Source: Pseudogracilibacillus auburnensis (GTDB lineage Bacteria; Bacillota; Bacilli; Bacillales; Amphibacillaceae). Taken from it: a DNA stretch of 64,000 nucleotides. Both the position numbers and the translations under genes were made by a program. The notes beneath the pieces are model-generated. The model did no database searches. It was not told where the DNA came from and saw only the letters and a program-made list of their open reading frames with translations. The stretch is taken from assembly GCF_003201975.1 (NCBI RefSeq), contig NZ_QJJQ01000001.1, positions 1 through 64,000 on the forward strand, in the 5' to 3' direction. Position 1 is the first letter of the stretch. Each line of letters starts with the position of its first letter. Positions 26,619-35,917 of this stretch are shown here, piece by piece.

Positions 26619-26661
26619 GTTCTTAAGTTATTTGAACTAAAAATGTGAAGGGAGAAAAGGG

Positions 26662-27954
26662 ATGAAAAAAACAATATTTATAATGTTAGGTATTTTACTA
26701 GTAGCTCTTAGTGCATGTGGAAGCAAAGATGATTCGACGGATACAACAAAAAGCTCCGATTCAGATGAAATGGTCGAATTGACATTCACTAATTGGGGTG
26801 GAGATCAACATATTGAAATGTATGAGAATTTGTTGGAAGAGTTTCATGAGGAGAATCCGAATATTAAAGTAAATGTGGAAAGTATTCCACACGCGGACTA
26901 CCAACAAAAATTATCTGTATTAGCTGCTGGTAACGAGCTTCCTGACGTTGGCTGGGTTGCAGAACGAATGGTACCACAATTTGTAAACAATAATATTTTA
27001 ACTGATATTTCGGAGGTAGTAGAGGCAGAAGACTTTGATTTCGATGATTATATTCCTTCTACTATAGAATTATGGGAACACGATGGGAAATTATTAGGGC
27101 TTCCTTTCTCTACTCCACCGATGATTATGTATTATAACAAAACAATGTTTGAAGAGGCTGGCTTAGAAACCCCTATTGAATTGGCGGAAAAAGGGGAGTG
27201 GACATGGGAGCAATTTGAAGAAAGCGCAAAAGCCTTATCAAATGGGAAAGGAAATAATAAAACATATGGTGCTAGGTTGTTCAATGAGTGGACAAACTTT
27301 GCGACCATTCCATCACACACATTTTCATTTGGTGGGAGCATGTTCTCAGACGATATGTCAACATTTGAATGGAATTCACCAGAAGGAATTGAAAGTTTAA
27401 AGATGTTAGAACGAATGATGTTTGAAGATAAATCACATGTGCCACCAGGGGAAAATATTAATTTTGAAAGCGGAAAAGTTGGCATGTTTACATTTATGTA
27501 CAGCTATATTGCTAATGTACGAGATATTACGGATTTTGAATGGGATATTGCACCACTTCCAACAGGTCCTGAAGGAAGAGTACCATTGTTAGGACAAGCA
27601 GGTATTTCTGTTTTTGAAGGTAGTGAGCATCCCGAAGAAGCGAAAAAATTGTTAGCGTTTTTAAGTAGTAAAACAGGGATCCAAGCTCAATCAGCGTTTT
27701 TCGTACCACCGAGAAAAAGTGTACTTGAATCGGATGAGTTTATTAATATTCCAAATAACCCACCGAAAGAATCGATTGAGTTAGCACTGATTAATGAAAT
27801 GGATAATGGCTTTACTTATCCATTACATGAAGAGTGGACGAAGATTGAAAGTGAGATTAATAATGGCTTTGATAAATTATTTTCTCAGATTGAAAGTAGC
27901 GAAGAAATAATGGAAGAAATGGAAAAGAATATCGATCCAATTTTACAAAAATAA
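26662..27954 (+). CDS. Sugar ABC transporter substrate-binding lipoprotein
   Basis: A 430-residue extracellular binding protein. The signal peptide ends LVALSACGS (lipobox Cys about 19). The mature part has VELTFTNWGGDQHIEMYENL, ELPDVGWVAERMVPQF, GLPFSTPPMIMYYNKTMF and the C-terminal EEAKKLLAFLSSKTG typical of family 1 carbohydrate binders. It pairs with permeases at 29097 and 29998; two repeats separate it from the rest of its operon. GAAGGGAG precedes the ATG. Confidence 0.85.
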   Translation: MKKTIFIMLGILLVALSACGSKDDSTDTTKSSDSDEMVELTFTNWGGDQHIEMYENLLEEFHEENPNIKVNVESIPHADYQQKLSVLAAGNELPDVGWVAERMVPQFVNNNILTDISEVVEAEDFDFDDYIPSTIELWEHDGKLLGLPFSTPPMIMYYNKTMFEEAGLETPIELAEKGEWTWEQFEESAKALSNGKGNNKTYGARLFNEWTNFATIPSHTFSFGGSMFSDDMSTFEWNSPEGIESLKMLERMMFEDKSHVPPGENINFESGKVGMFTFMYSYIANVRDITDFEWDIAPLPTGPEGRVPLLGQAGISVFEGSEHPEEAKKLLAFLSSKTGIQAQSAFFVPPRKSVLESDEFINIPNNPPKESIELALINEMDNGFTYPLHEEWTKIESEINNGFDKLFSQIESSEEIMEEMEKNIDPILQK

Positions 27955-27957
27955 TAA

Positions 27958-28197
27958 AGAAGGCTGGGACAAAAGTGTTTTTATCAAAGGGGAATCCGAA
28001 CAATAGTTGTTGCATATAATCCGTTCCGGAAATATACTTCGCTTTCCGCGGGCGGCTGGTGAGTCTCCTCGTGCTAACGCACTGTGGGGTCTCACCGATG
28101 CCTTTCCTCCCGCAGGAGTCTACGTATATTTCCTCCACTTAGGTCGTATATTGTTCGTCTTTAGATTTGATCGTTTTAGTTATGTCCCAGCCTCTTT
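27958..28197. repeat. Dispersed repeat, copy 2, inside the sugar operon
   Basis: It starts AAGAAGGCTGGGACAAAAGT and ends TTATGTCCCAGCCTCTTT, so the ends are inverted. An inner inverted pair (GGAAATATAC ... GTATATTTCC) flanks the GC-rich core cttcgctttccgcgggcggc ... ggtctcaccgatgcc. Modules match 3243-3669. It begins four bases after the stop codon of the binding-protein gene and must be transcribed with the operon. Confidence 0.75.
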
Positions 28198-28204
28198 CCT
28201 AGCA

Positions 28205-28370
28205 GATAAGAAAGTATCAATCCTTTCTTACTACATAAGTGCAACTAAGGAATTCGCCATTAAAGGCTTGGTAACGTAAAAATATTTACTTACATAGGGG
28301 CAACATCACCTAGTCACCGCCTTGTCTGCTCGCCAATCGGTGTGTTTTCTTTAGCGAATGCCGAGTTTTC
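28205..28370. repeat. Second dispersed repeat in the same gap
   Basis: It begins near AGAAAGTATCAATCCTTTCT (a small hairpin), followed by TACTACATAAGTGCAACT, TTCGCCATTAAAGGCTTGG and GCCTTGTCTGCTCGCC. The fragment TTCTTACTACATAAACGCAACT recurs at about 58338, supporting a repeat family. No coding frame is seen. Confidence 0.45.
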
Positions 28371-28396
28371 TAATAAATTTGAATGGAGTGTTATGA

Positions 28397-29092
28397 ATGA
28401 ATAATAATTTATGCTCACTTTTTGAACAAAAGAAGGTATCTATTATTGTAAGCCTTCCTGAAAATAGAGTAGATCTTGCAAAAGCAGCAATAGATGCAGG
28501 GGCAGATGCTCTAAAATTTCATATTAATGTCAATCACCGTGCAAGTGGAAATGAATTTAAGAACGTTGATCACTATATCGATGTATTTACAGAAATTAGA
28601 GAATTATATGATGGTCCTTTAGGGCTTGTATTAAGTGATGATGTCAATAAAGTAAATCAACTTGATTTAAAAAAGTTGAAGAACATTGGTTTTACGTATT
28701 TTTCTCTTTATGCAAAAGATATTACCTCAAAACTATTATTACAAAAAGAATTAGAACAAACAGTTGCCGTTGATGATCTATTTCAACCTGATCACGTAAA
28801 AGCGATCGAACATTTTGATATGAAAGCGGTCGAGCTATCCGTTGTTAAAAAAGAAGATTATGGAAAGCCATTAAACTTTGAAGATATCACATTGTATCGA
28901 AATTATCGTGAAAAAACAGATTTACCGATCATTATTCCTTCGCAAAAAAGATTAGTCCCTGAAGATTTGGATATTTTACATCAACTTGGAGTTCAGTCCG
29001 TTATGTTAGGGGCAGTGACGATCGGAACAACAGAAAAATCAATCTATGAAACTGTTTACGCATTTACTCAACATGCTAGTCATGTAGGATGA
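28397..29092 (+). CDS. Predicted beta/alpha-barrel protein in the sugar operon, function unknown
   Basis: A 231-residue soluble protein. It has the alternating strand/helix pattern of a small phosphate-binding barrel: VSIIVSLPENRVDLAKAAID, GADALKFHINVNHR, GPLGLVLSDDV, KAVELSVV, LPIIIPSQKRLVPEDLDIL, and VQSVMLGAVTIG near the C-terminal phosphate site. NanE plays the corresponding position in the first operon, and this may be a distant relative acting on a sugar phosphate; no catalytic residue can be named. GGAGTG lies 6 bp before the ATG. Only 4 bp separate it from the permease gene. Confidence 0.65.
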   Translation: MNNNLCSLFEQKKVSIIVSLPENRVDLAKAAIDAGADALKFHINVNHRASGNEFKNVDHYIDVFTEIRELYDGPLGLVLSDDVNKVNQLDLKKLKNIGFTYFSLYAKDITSKLLLQKELEQTVAVDDLFQPDHVKAIEHFDMKAVELSVVKKEDYGKPLNFEDITLYRNYREKTDLPIIIPSQKRLVPEDLDILHQLGVQSVMLGAVTIGTTEKSIYETVYAFTQHASHVG

Positions 29093-29096
29093 TGAT

Positions 29097-30008
29097 ATGA
29101 AGAACAATATACAAGTGAAAAAAAGAAGATTTAGTAATGAAACAGGAGATCGAATTGCCGGATGGCTTTTCGTTTCTCCTATGTTGATCGGTTTTTCCAT
29201 TTTTATGTTTGGCCCGTTACTTTTTGCTCTCTATATGAGCTTACATGACTGGCCTTTACTTGGAGAAGAAACTTTTATCGGTCTTAAAAACTATCAAGAT
29301 TTACTTTCTGATCAATCGTTTCTTAATTCATTAAAAGTAACTTTTTTATTTAGTTTTGGCTTAGTGCCACTTAATATTATCCTTGCCATTTTTCTGGCAG
29401 TACTTCTAAAAGATAAATTTGCTGGAATTGGCCTTTTTAGGACCGCTATTTTTGTCCCAGTTGTTACATCATTAATTGTATGGGCGATTGTGTGGAAATA
29501 TTTATTGGCACCGGAACTCGGGTTTATTAATCAATTTTTGGGCATCTTCGGCATCGATGGGCCTGCCTGGTTGTTAAATAAATCGACTGCTTTACCTGCC
29601 GTGATTCTCGTCAGTGTGATTAAGAATGTTGGATTAAATATGATTTTATTTTTAACGGCGATGCAGCAAGTGCCAGCAGAATTATATGAAGCGGCTGAAC
29701 TTGATGGTGCTTCCTCCTTTAGAAAGTTTAAAAATATTACACTACCATTAATCACCCCAACTGTTTTTTTAACGATGATTATTACAACGATAGGGGCAAT
29801 GAAAGTCTTTGGTCAAGTATATGTAATGACGAGTGGAGGACCTGGAGAAAGTACGAAAGTGTTAGTGTACTATATTTGGGAAACAGCCTTTAAATTGTTT
29901 GATATTGGTTATGCATCGGCGATTGCGTTTGTGCTGTTCTTTCTTTTATTAGCATTTACCATTTTATCGTGGGTTGTAAGAAAGAGGTGGGTGTTCTATG
30001 AAGAATAA
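29097..30008 (+). CDS. Sugar ABC transporter permease (MalF/UgpA type)
   Basis: A 303-residue protein with six spans and the EAA loop LYEAAELDGASSFRKFKNIT. The N-terminus AGWLFVSPMLIGFSIFMFGP is typical. It overlaps the next permease gene by 11 bp, so the two are translationally coupled. Confidence 0.85.
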   Translation: MKNNIQVKKRRFSNETGDRIAGWLFVSPMLIGFSIFMFGPLLFALYMSLHDWPLLGEETFIGLKNYQDLLSDQSFLNSLKVTFLFSFGLVPLNIILAIFLAVLLKDKFAGIGLFRTAIFVPVVTSLIVWAIVWKYLLAPELGFINQFLGIFGIDGPAWLLNKSTALPAVILVSVIKNVGLNMILFLTAMQQVPAELYEAAELDGASSFRKFKNITLPLITPTVFLTMIITTIGAMKVFGQVYVMTSGGPGESTKVLVYYIWETAFKLFDIGYASAIAFVLFFLLLAFTILSWVVRKRWVFYEE

Positions 30009-30816
30009 AAGAATCGTCTGGCTAAAATATGTCGTGCTTAGTTTCATTATTATTTTTATGGTTGGACCTTTAATTTGGATGATTTCCACTTCGTTAAAAG
30101 AACCTACTAAAATTTTTACGCAATTTTTCCCGAACCCAATTCGTTGGGAAAACTATGTCGAAGTTCTTGGGCAAGTAACCTTTTTAAAACAGTATTGGAA
30201 TAGTGTATATATCGCTGTTTTAGTTACACTTATGGTGCTTTTATTTTCTTCCATGGCGGGCTATGCATTTGCTCGGATTCATTTCCCAGGTAAAAATATT
30301 GTGTTTATTTTATTGCTTAGTGTCATGATGATCCCACCTGAAGTGACCATTATTCCGTTATTTTTATTTATGAGAGATTTGGGGTTAGTAAATACCCATT
30401 TCCCATTGATTTTTTTACCTGTATTTGGCGCACCTGGGGCATTCGGTGTATTTCTAATGAGGCAGTTTTTCATTGCTGTACCGAAAGAATTAGAAGAAGC
30501 TGCAATTATGGATGGATGTTCAAGGTTTAAGATTTATTGGAGGATTATGCTACCACTTGCAGTTCCTTCCTTAGCGACATTAACAATCTTTACCTTTTTA
30601 ACAAATTGGGATGAATTTTTATATCCATTAATTTTTATTAATAGTAGGGAACTAATGACATTACCTGTAGGGCTCGCACTATTTACGGATGAGGCTGGTA
30701 CGTCTTGGCATCATTTAATGAGTGCGACAACATTAGCTACCATTCCACTACTTGTTATCTTTTTCTTTGCACAAAAGAAATTTATTGAAGGAATGACAGC
30801 AGGAAGTATTAAATAA
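29998..30816 (+). CDS. Sugar ABC transporter permease (MalG/UgpE type)
   Basis: A 272-residue, six-span protein with GPLIWMISTSLKEPTKIF and the EAA loop ELEEAAIMDGCSRFKIYWRI. Partner of the preceding permease; the ATPase is not encoded here. Confidence 0.85.
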   Translation: MKNKRIVWLKYVVLSFIIIFMVGPLIWMISTSLKEPTKIFTQFFPNPIRWENYVEVLGQVTFLKQYWNSVYIAVLVTLMVLLFSSMAGYAFARIHFPGKNIVFILLLSVMMIPPEVTIIPLFLFMRDLGLVNTHFPLIFLPVFGAPGAFGVFLMRQFFIAVPKELEEAAIMDGCSRFKIYWRIMLPLAVPSLATLTIFTFLTNWDEFLYPLIFINSRELMTLPVGLALFTDEAGTSWHHLMSATTLATIPLLVIFFFAQKKFIEGMTAGSIK

Positions 30817-30832
30817 TTAGGAGGGTTCGTTT

Positions 30833-32443
30833 ATGAGTTTTGACAATCTTTATTATTATAAACCGTCTGAGAAAAAAGAGCAGATAGAAGAAGGATTACA
30901 TTACGATGTTGTTATATATGGCGCTACTCCGGCAGGGTTAACAGCTGCAGTACAATCTTCCAAGTTAGGACTCTCAGTGTGTATTGCTGAATTTGGTCGA
31001 AATATTGGTGGAATGACGGCAAGTGGATTAGGTGCAACAGATTTGGGAGCTGTAGAAGCAACAGGAGGGTTGTCATTAGCGTTTTATCAGTTAGTCGGTG
31101 AACATTATGGGGAAGAGATGAAGCAAGCTTTTGAACCACATGTTGCCAAAAAAATATTTGAAAAATGGGTGAAAGATTACAATATCGCTGTTTATTATGA
31201 GCAGTATTTAGACAAGGTCGAAATGGAAAATGGCAAAATTAAGTGTATCAAGATGGAAGATGGCTCATCATATGAAGGTAAAATATTTGTTGACGCAAGC
31301 TATGAAGGGGATTTACTAGCTAGAGCTGGCGTTTCATATTATGTTGGTCGGGAGTCCAATTCTACGTATAAGGAAATATATAATGGAATTTATTTTGGTG
31401 GACCACATCATAAGTTTGAAACATGGATTGATCCGTATGTGATAGAAGGGAATAAAGAGAGTGGGCTTGTTGAAGGGGTAGTCGAATTATCACCTGATGA
31501 GATTGGTTTTAATGGACAAGGTGATAAGTCGATTCAAGCGTATAATTTTAGAGTTTGCTTAACGCAAGAGGAAGAGAATAAAATACCTTTTCCTAAGCCT
31601 CCTCAGTATGACGCAGATCGTTATCTGCTTTTGTTACGGTATATTCAAGCTGGTTTCTGGGATGCAATGAATCTTCATACAATGATGCCGAATGGAAAAT
31701 CGGACTTAAATAACTATGGCGGTTTTTCTTCAGATAATATCGGGCGGAATTATGAATGGCCGAATGGAAGTTATGAGAAACGGGAGGAAATATTCCAAGA
31801 CCATGTTACTTATAATTTGGGAATGTTATATTTTCTAGCCAATGATAGTAGGGTGCCACAAGATATCAGAGATGAGGTTTCATCATGGGGGTTACCAAAA
31901 GATGAATTTATTGAAACAGGTCACTGGCCACATCAATTGTATATAAGGGAAGCAAGAAGGATGATCTCTGATTATGTTATGACAGATCATAATTGTCTTG
32001 GATATTCATCTGTTGATGATTCGATTGGACTCGCTTCCTATCAGATGGATTCACACCATTGCAGAAGAGTAGTTTTGGATGGTAGATGTGTAAATGAAGG
32101 GGATGTACAAATCCCTATTTCACCATATCCTATTTCTTATCGAGCAATTCGCCCTAAGGAAGAAGAGTGTACAAATTTATTAGTTCCAGTTTGTTTGTCA
32201 AGCTCACATATTGCCTACGGATCGATTCGTATGGAACCGGTTTTTATGATTTTAGGTCAATCGGCTGGAGTTGCCGCTTACTTAGCCATAAAAAATGAGC
32301 TTAATGTACAACAAATTCCTTATGCGGAGTTGAAAGCAGCACTTTTAAATGAAGGACAAGTCGTTGAATGGGATCCATCGATTGAGTATGATCCAATAAA
32401 GGAAATGGAGAAGACATTTGGGAAGGAGACGAAGAAGAGGTAG
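30833..32443 (+). CDS. FAD-dependent oxidoreductase (PF12831 type), intact
   Basis: A 536-residue flavoprotein. N-terminal dinucleotide site DVVIYGATPAGLTAAVQSSK (residues about 24-43), followed by IGGMTASGLGATDLG and FVDASYEGDLLARAG. The C-terminal part has REARRMISDYVMT, GSIRMEPVFMILGQSAGVAA. Proteins of this family are often labelled xanthan-lyase-like, although they are oxidoreductases with mostly unknown substrates. As the last gene of a sugar import operon, it may oxidise the imported sugar or a derivative. GGAGGG precedes the ATG. A truncated near-identical copy lies at 15846-16838. Confidence 0.8.
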   Translation: MSFDNLYYYKPSEKKEQIEEGLHYDVVIYGATPAGLTAAVQSSKLGLSVCIAEFGRNIGGMTASGLGATDLGAVEATGGLSLAFYQLVGEHYGEEMKQAFEPHVAKKIFEKWVKDYNIAVYYEQYLDKVEMENGKIKCIKMEDGSSYEGKIFVDASYEGDLLARAGVSYYVGRESNSTYKEIYNGIYFGGPHHKFETWIDPYVIEGNKESGLVEGVVELSPDEIGFNGQGDKSIQAYNFRVCLTQEEENKIPFPKPPQYDADRYLLLLRYIQAGFWDAMNLHTMMPNGKSDLNNYGGFSSDNIGRNYEWPNGSYEKREEIFQDHVTYNLGMLYFLANDSRVPQDIRDEVSSWGLPKDEFIETGHWPHQLYIREARRMISDYVMTDHNCLGYSSVDDSIGLASYQMDSHHCRRVVLDGRCVNEGDVQIPISPYPISYRAIRPKEEECTNLLVPVCLSSSHIAYGSIRMEPVFMILGQSAGVAAYLAIKNELNVQQIPYAELKAALLNEGQVVEWDPSIEYDPIKEMEKTFGKETKKR

Positions 32444-32536
32444 GTAACAAGGTTTTACTGTTATTTATCATGATGTTAAATAGGCGAAATACACAAGTTT
32501 TTAGTCATTAGTATGGATAAATATATTTAAATAGAC

Positions 32537-32574
32537 ACCGGCATCTAGAAAAAAATTCTATTGCCGGTTTTTTT
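32537..32574 (+). terminator. Terminator of the second sugar operon
   Basis: ACCGGCA and TGCCGGT flank a nested TAGAA/TTCTA stem and are followed by a run of T's. Confidence 0.75.
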
Positions 32575-32961
32575 ATGTCCATTTTTTGAGCTAAGAGTTG
32601 AGATGAAAGAATAAATCTCTTCCTTCGTGCAATAGTAAATAATGGTTAATAATTAGTCTGAGAAAAGTCTGCTGTGGAACAAATAGGACTAGGCGAAAAT
32701 AGATAGTAAAGCGGTAGAAGAATGTTTGGATGGAGAGAAAGATGGCATTTCATATTATTTTTCATAAAGATCTTTCTTATCAAAGAATCCTATTTTGAAA
32801 CAATAAAAAATCGCTTAATTTCATGCCATTAGAATGGATTATCTTATCGTACTTAAAATGTTAATAGTTGCAATTATCAGATTTATTATATATTATTTTA
32901 AAACATCTGCTTACCTATTTGACGCACTAATTTAAATTACTAATGAGAGAGGGGAAAGCAA
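32575..32961. other. Intergenic stretch before cdaR-like gene
   Basis: No gene is visible. At 32903-32932, CATCTGCTTACCTATTTGAC-GCACTAAT resembles TATCCGCACTTACCCATTTA-ACGCACTAAT at about 52225-52253, a short shared motif whose role is unknown. Confidence 0.35.
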
Positions 32962-34107
32962 GTGATAATTACTACCAATATGGCACAACCAATTGTGGAT
33001 CAGATGATTAAGGTGATTGACTATAATGTTAATATTATGAATCATGAAGGAGTTATAGTTGCGAGTGGGGATGAAGGGCGAATTCATCAAATACATCAAG
33101 GGGCTTTAGAGGCAATTGAGTTAAAGCGGGAAAGGATTATTCATCGTACCGACTTTAAAAACATGGTTGGTACAAATGTCGGTGTAAATGTGCCGATTGA
33201 AATGAAGGACAAAATTGTAGGTGTAGTAGGTATCACAGGTGATCCTACAAAAATTTATAAATTTATTCATATTATAAAAATAACGGTTGAAACATTATTA
33301 GAACAACAGCTTTTGATCGAACAATTACGCTATAAACATACAGCATTAGAAGAGTGGGTCCAAAATTTAGTGGATGTAAATTACAATGATATTCCGCTGT
33401 TAGAGTCAAAGGCAAAATATTTAAATATTAATATTAATATAGAGTGCTCTGTATTTGCTTTTGAAATATTGGATTTTAATCAACGGACATATGACTATGA
33501 AACTTTGCACAAAAATGAAGTACGGATCATGCAGTTATTTAAACTTTATTATCCTCAATGTCTTTTTCCGACATATATTGGAAAGGGGATATTTATTGCA
33601 GGGTTATCTAATAAAACATATAGAGAGGTTCATCAGCTTAACGAGTTAGGACAAGACATTCATGATAGATTATCATTTGAAGGGATTACTAGTTATATCG
33701 GAATTGGTAATCCAAACCAAGGTATATTAGGATATCGTACAAGCTATTTGGAGGCACTTCAAAGTATTGACATATTAAAACAAATTAGTTCTGAAAAACA
33801 CGTTGCACATATTTCAGAATGGGGTGTTTTACAATTATTAACGCAAGTTCCTCCGAAAATACGACAATCATTTCTGACACAGTTTACAAATAATAAACAG
33901 TCTTTACATCCAGAATTAGATGAAACGTTAACTATTTTTTTGAAAAACGATTTAAGTATAAAAGAAACGTCATGTGAAATGCATATTCACCGTAACACAT
34001 TAATTTATCGATTAGAAAAAATTAAAGAGTTGTTAGACTTAGATCCTCGAAAATTTAAAGATGCAGTCAAATTACAATTATTAAATTGGTGTAAAATGCT
34101 GAAATAA
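32962..34107 (+). CDS. CdaR-family transcriptional regulator
   Basis: A 381-residue regulator. The N-terminal sugar-diacid recognition domain (residues about 1-135) has NVNIMNHEGVIVASGDEGRI and VGVNVPIEMKDKIVGVVGI. The C-terminal PucR-type helix-turn-helix has NDLSIKETSCEMHIHRNTLI and YRLEKI. CdaR homologues respond to glycerate, glycolate or sugar diacids and activate glycerate-kinase genes. The glycerate kinase at 40788 is therefore a probable target, with the transporter and amidase between. GTG start after GAGAGGGG. Confidence 0.85.
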   Translation: MIITTNMAQPIVDQMIKVIDYNVNIMNHEGVIVASGDEGRIHQIHQGALEAIELKRERIIHRTDFKNMVGTNVGVNVPIEMKDKIVGVVGITGDPTKIYKFIHIIKITVETLLEQQLLIEQLRYKHTALEEWVQNLVDVNYNDIPLLESKAKYLNININIECSVFAFEILDFNQRTYDYETLHKNEVRIMQLFKLYYPQCLFPTYIGKGIFIAGLSNKTYREVHQLNELGQDIHDRLSFEGITSYIGIGNPNQGILGYRTSYLEALQSIDILKQISSEKHVAHISEWGVLQLLTQVPPKIRQSFLTQFTNNKQSLHPELDETLTIFLKNDLSIKETSCEMHIHRNTLIYRLEKIKELLDLDPRKFKDAVKLQLLNWCKMLK

Positions 34108-34317
34108 TTAATATTTGCATGTATGTTCATTCATGTTGTTAAGTAATCTCATTTGTTATGACTTTTAACCTAGAACTTAAAAGACAATCAATTTAATTGG
34201 ACATTTGTTCCATTTGTATTGGATATTTGCACAAAAAGGTAATATCTTTCACTTAAATATTCATAATTTTCGATAATGTATTACAAAATTTTTAATGGTA
34301 GTATTAATACACACAGA

Positions 34318-34331
34318 AGTAAGCGTTTACA
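34318..34331 (-). promoter_or_regulatory. cre site (CcpA operator), perfect match
   Basis: Reversed, the site reads TGTAAACGCTTACT and fits TGWAARCGYTWNCW at all 14 positions. It lies about 165 bp before the binding-protein gene at 34497 and indicates catabolite repression of the amide operon. The rest of 34108-34496 shows no gene; a clear -35/-10 pair was not found. Confidence 0.75.
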
Positions 34332-34496
34332 ATCTGGTCTGTTTTTTAAAAGTAATTCCTACCCGATTAAACGGGAGAAGGGAGTGTACACTTTATTCGT
34401 TGTTGAATGTTGAAGAATGTGAATGGAGTGTTAGGAGAAGCGGTTTCGTTGTAAAAATTTAAATACTATTTTCAAAATAGGAAATAGGGGGATAAT

Positions 34497-35741
34497 ATGA
34501 AACGGTATAAAAGACTATTCATTAATGGGATGTCACTCATCTTACTTTCTTTACTTTTCGTTGCGTGTAGTGATGACAGTTCATCAGGATCAAATGAGGA
34601 TACAATTAAACTTGGAGTTTTAGAGGACCGTTCAGGTGACTTTGCACTTGTCGGAATTCAAAAATCCCATGCAGTTGAGCTTGCTGTTGAAGAGATCAAT
34701 GAAAATGGTGGATTATTAGGAAAACAAATTGAAATCATCGCACCAGATACTCAATCAGATGATAAACGATTTCAAGAGATGGCAAGAAAGTTAATTTTAG
34801 AAGATGAAGTAGATGTAATTATGGGAGCTTTTTCAAGTGCATCGCGTGAAGCTATTCGTCCTATTATGGAACAAAATAAGATGCTCTATTTCTACAATAA
34901 CCAATATGAAGGTGGAGTTGCTAGTAAATACACCTTCCCAACAGGAGCAGTTCCGGAGCACCAAGTAATGACTGTGATGGAATATATGATCGATAACTAT
35001 GGTTCAAATATTTATACAATTGCTGCCGATTATAATTTTGGACAAATTACTGCTGATTGGGTAAGAGTTGCTGCTGAAGATCTTGGGGGAGAAATAGTTG
35101 GAGAAGAGTTTATCCCGTTAGGAGAATCGCAATTTAATAGTAGTATTAATAAAATTCAAAAAGCAAAACCAGACTTTTTAGTCGTTTTACTAACTGGGGA
35201 GAAACAATCTTCTTTCTATGAGCAGTGGAACACATCAGGTATAAAGGATTTACCAATGGCGACAACGATTAATATGGCTCAACAGTATGAGCATATTCGT
35301 ACAGAAGCTCCTGCCCTTGCTAATATGCACGTTGCTGCTCCATTCATGGAAGAGCTTGATACGCCTGAAGCGGAAGCATTTGTGGAAAAGTTCAGAGAAA
35401 AATTTCCAGATGATGACTATGTTGGAATGGAAGCAGAGGCACAGTATACAGGTGTGTATTTATGGGCAAAAGCGGTGGAACAAGCTGGTACAACAGATGT
35501 AGATGCCGTCATTGAAGAACTAGAAAGCGGTCTTAGTTATGATGCGCCGTCTGGGACGGTTAGTATCGATCCAAAATCGCATCATGCGATAAAAGATATT
35601 TATCTATTTCATGCAGATGATGAACATAACGTAAGTAACATTTTTAAGTGGGAACAAGTAGAGCCTTATTGGTTACATGAAGAAAAAGGAATTGATTTAA
35701 CGAAAGATTCACCTAATGAGCAATATACACCAATTGATTAA
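34497..35741 (+). CDS. Urea/short-chain-amide type ABC transporter substrate-binding lipoprotein
   Basis: A 414-residue lipoprotein (signal ending LLFVACSDD, Cys about 23). The mature protein begins IKLGVLEDRSGDFALVGIQK and contains GGLLGKQIEIIAPDTQSDDK, VIMGAFSSASREAIRPIM and FYNNQYEGGVASKYTFPTGA. These match the UrtA/AmiC/FmdD group of branched-chain-amino-acid-like binders for urea and short amides. Four transporter genes and an amidase follow. ATG 34497 after AGGGGGAT. Confidence 0.85.
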   Translation: MKRYKRLFINGMSLILLSLLFVACSDDSSSGSNEDTIKLGVLEDRSGDFALVGIQKSHAVELAVEEINENGGLLGKQIEIIAPDTQSDDKRFQEMARKLILEDEVDVIMGAFSSASREAIRPIMEQNKMLYFYNNQYEGGVASKYTFPTGAVPEHQVMTVMEYMIDNYGSNIYTIAADYNFGQITADWVRVAAEDLGGEIVGEEFIPLGESQFNSSINKIQKAKPDFLVVLLTGEKQSSFYEQWNTSGIKDLPMATTINMAQQYEHIRTEAPALANMHVAAPFMEELDTPEAEAFVEKFREKFPDDDYVGMEAEAQYTGVYLWAKAVEQAGTTDVDAVIEELESGLSYDAPSGTVSIDPKSHHAIKDIYLFHADDEHNVSNIFKWEQVEPYWLHEEKGIDLTKDSPNEQYTPID

Positions 35742-35790
35742 TAGATTTTATGAGAAGAAATTTATTAACAAGATAAATTACATGAAGGAG

Positions 35791-35854
35791 TTGTCCTATG
35801 CTTCAATAAATTGCTAGAAGTTTCCTTTAGGACAGCCCCTCTCCTTTTTAGGAG
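35791..35854 (+). other. Hairpins between binding-protein and permease genes
   Basis: TTGTCCTA (35791-35798) pairs with TAGGACAG (35828-35835), and CTCCT/AGGAG (35841-35854) forms a second stem. They sit where the first sugar operon has its hairpin and probably favour higher binding-protein output. Confidence 0.5.
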
Positions 35855-35917
35855 AAAGAGCAATGTATTTAGTTCCATTTTGGTGAAACCTACAACCTCT
35901 TTTCATGCAGATTGGAG

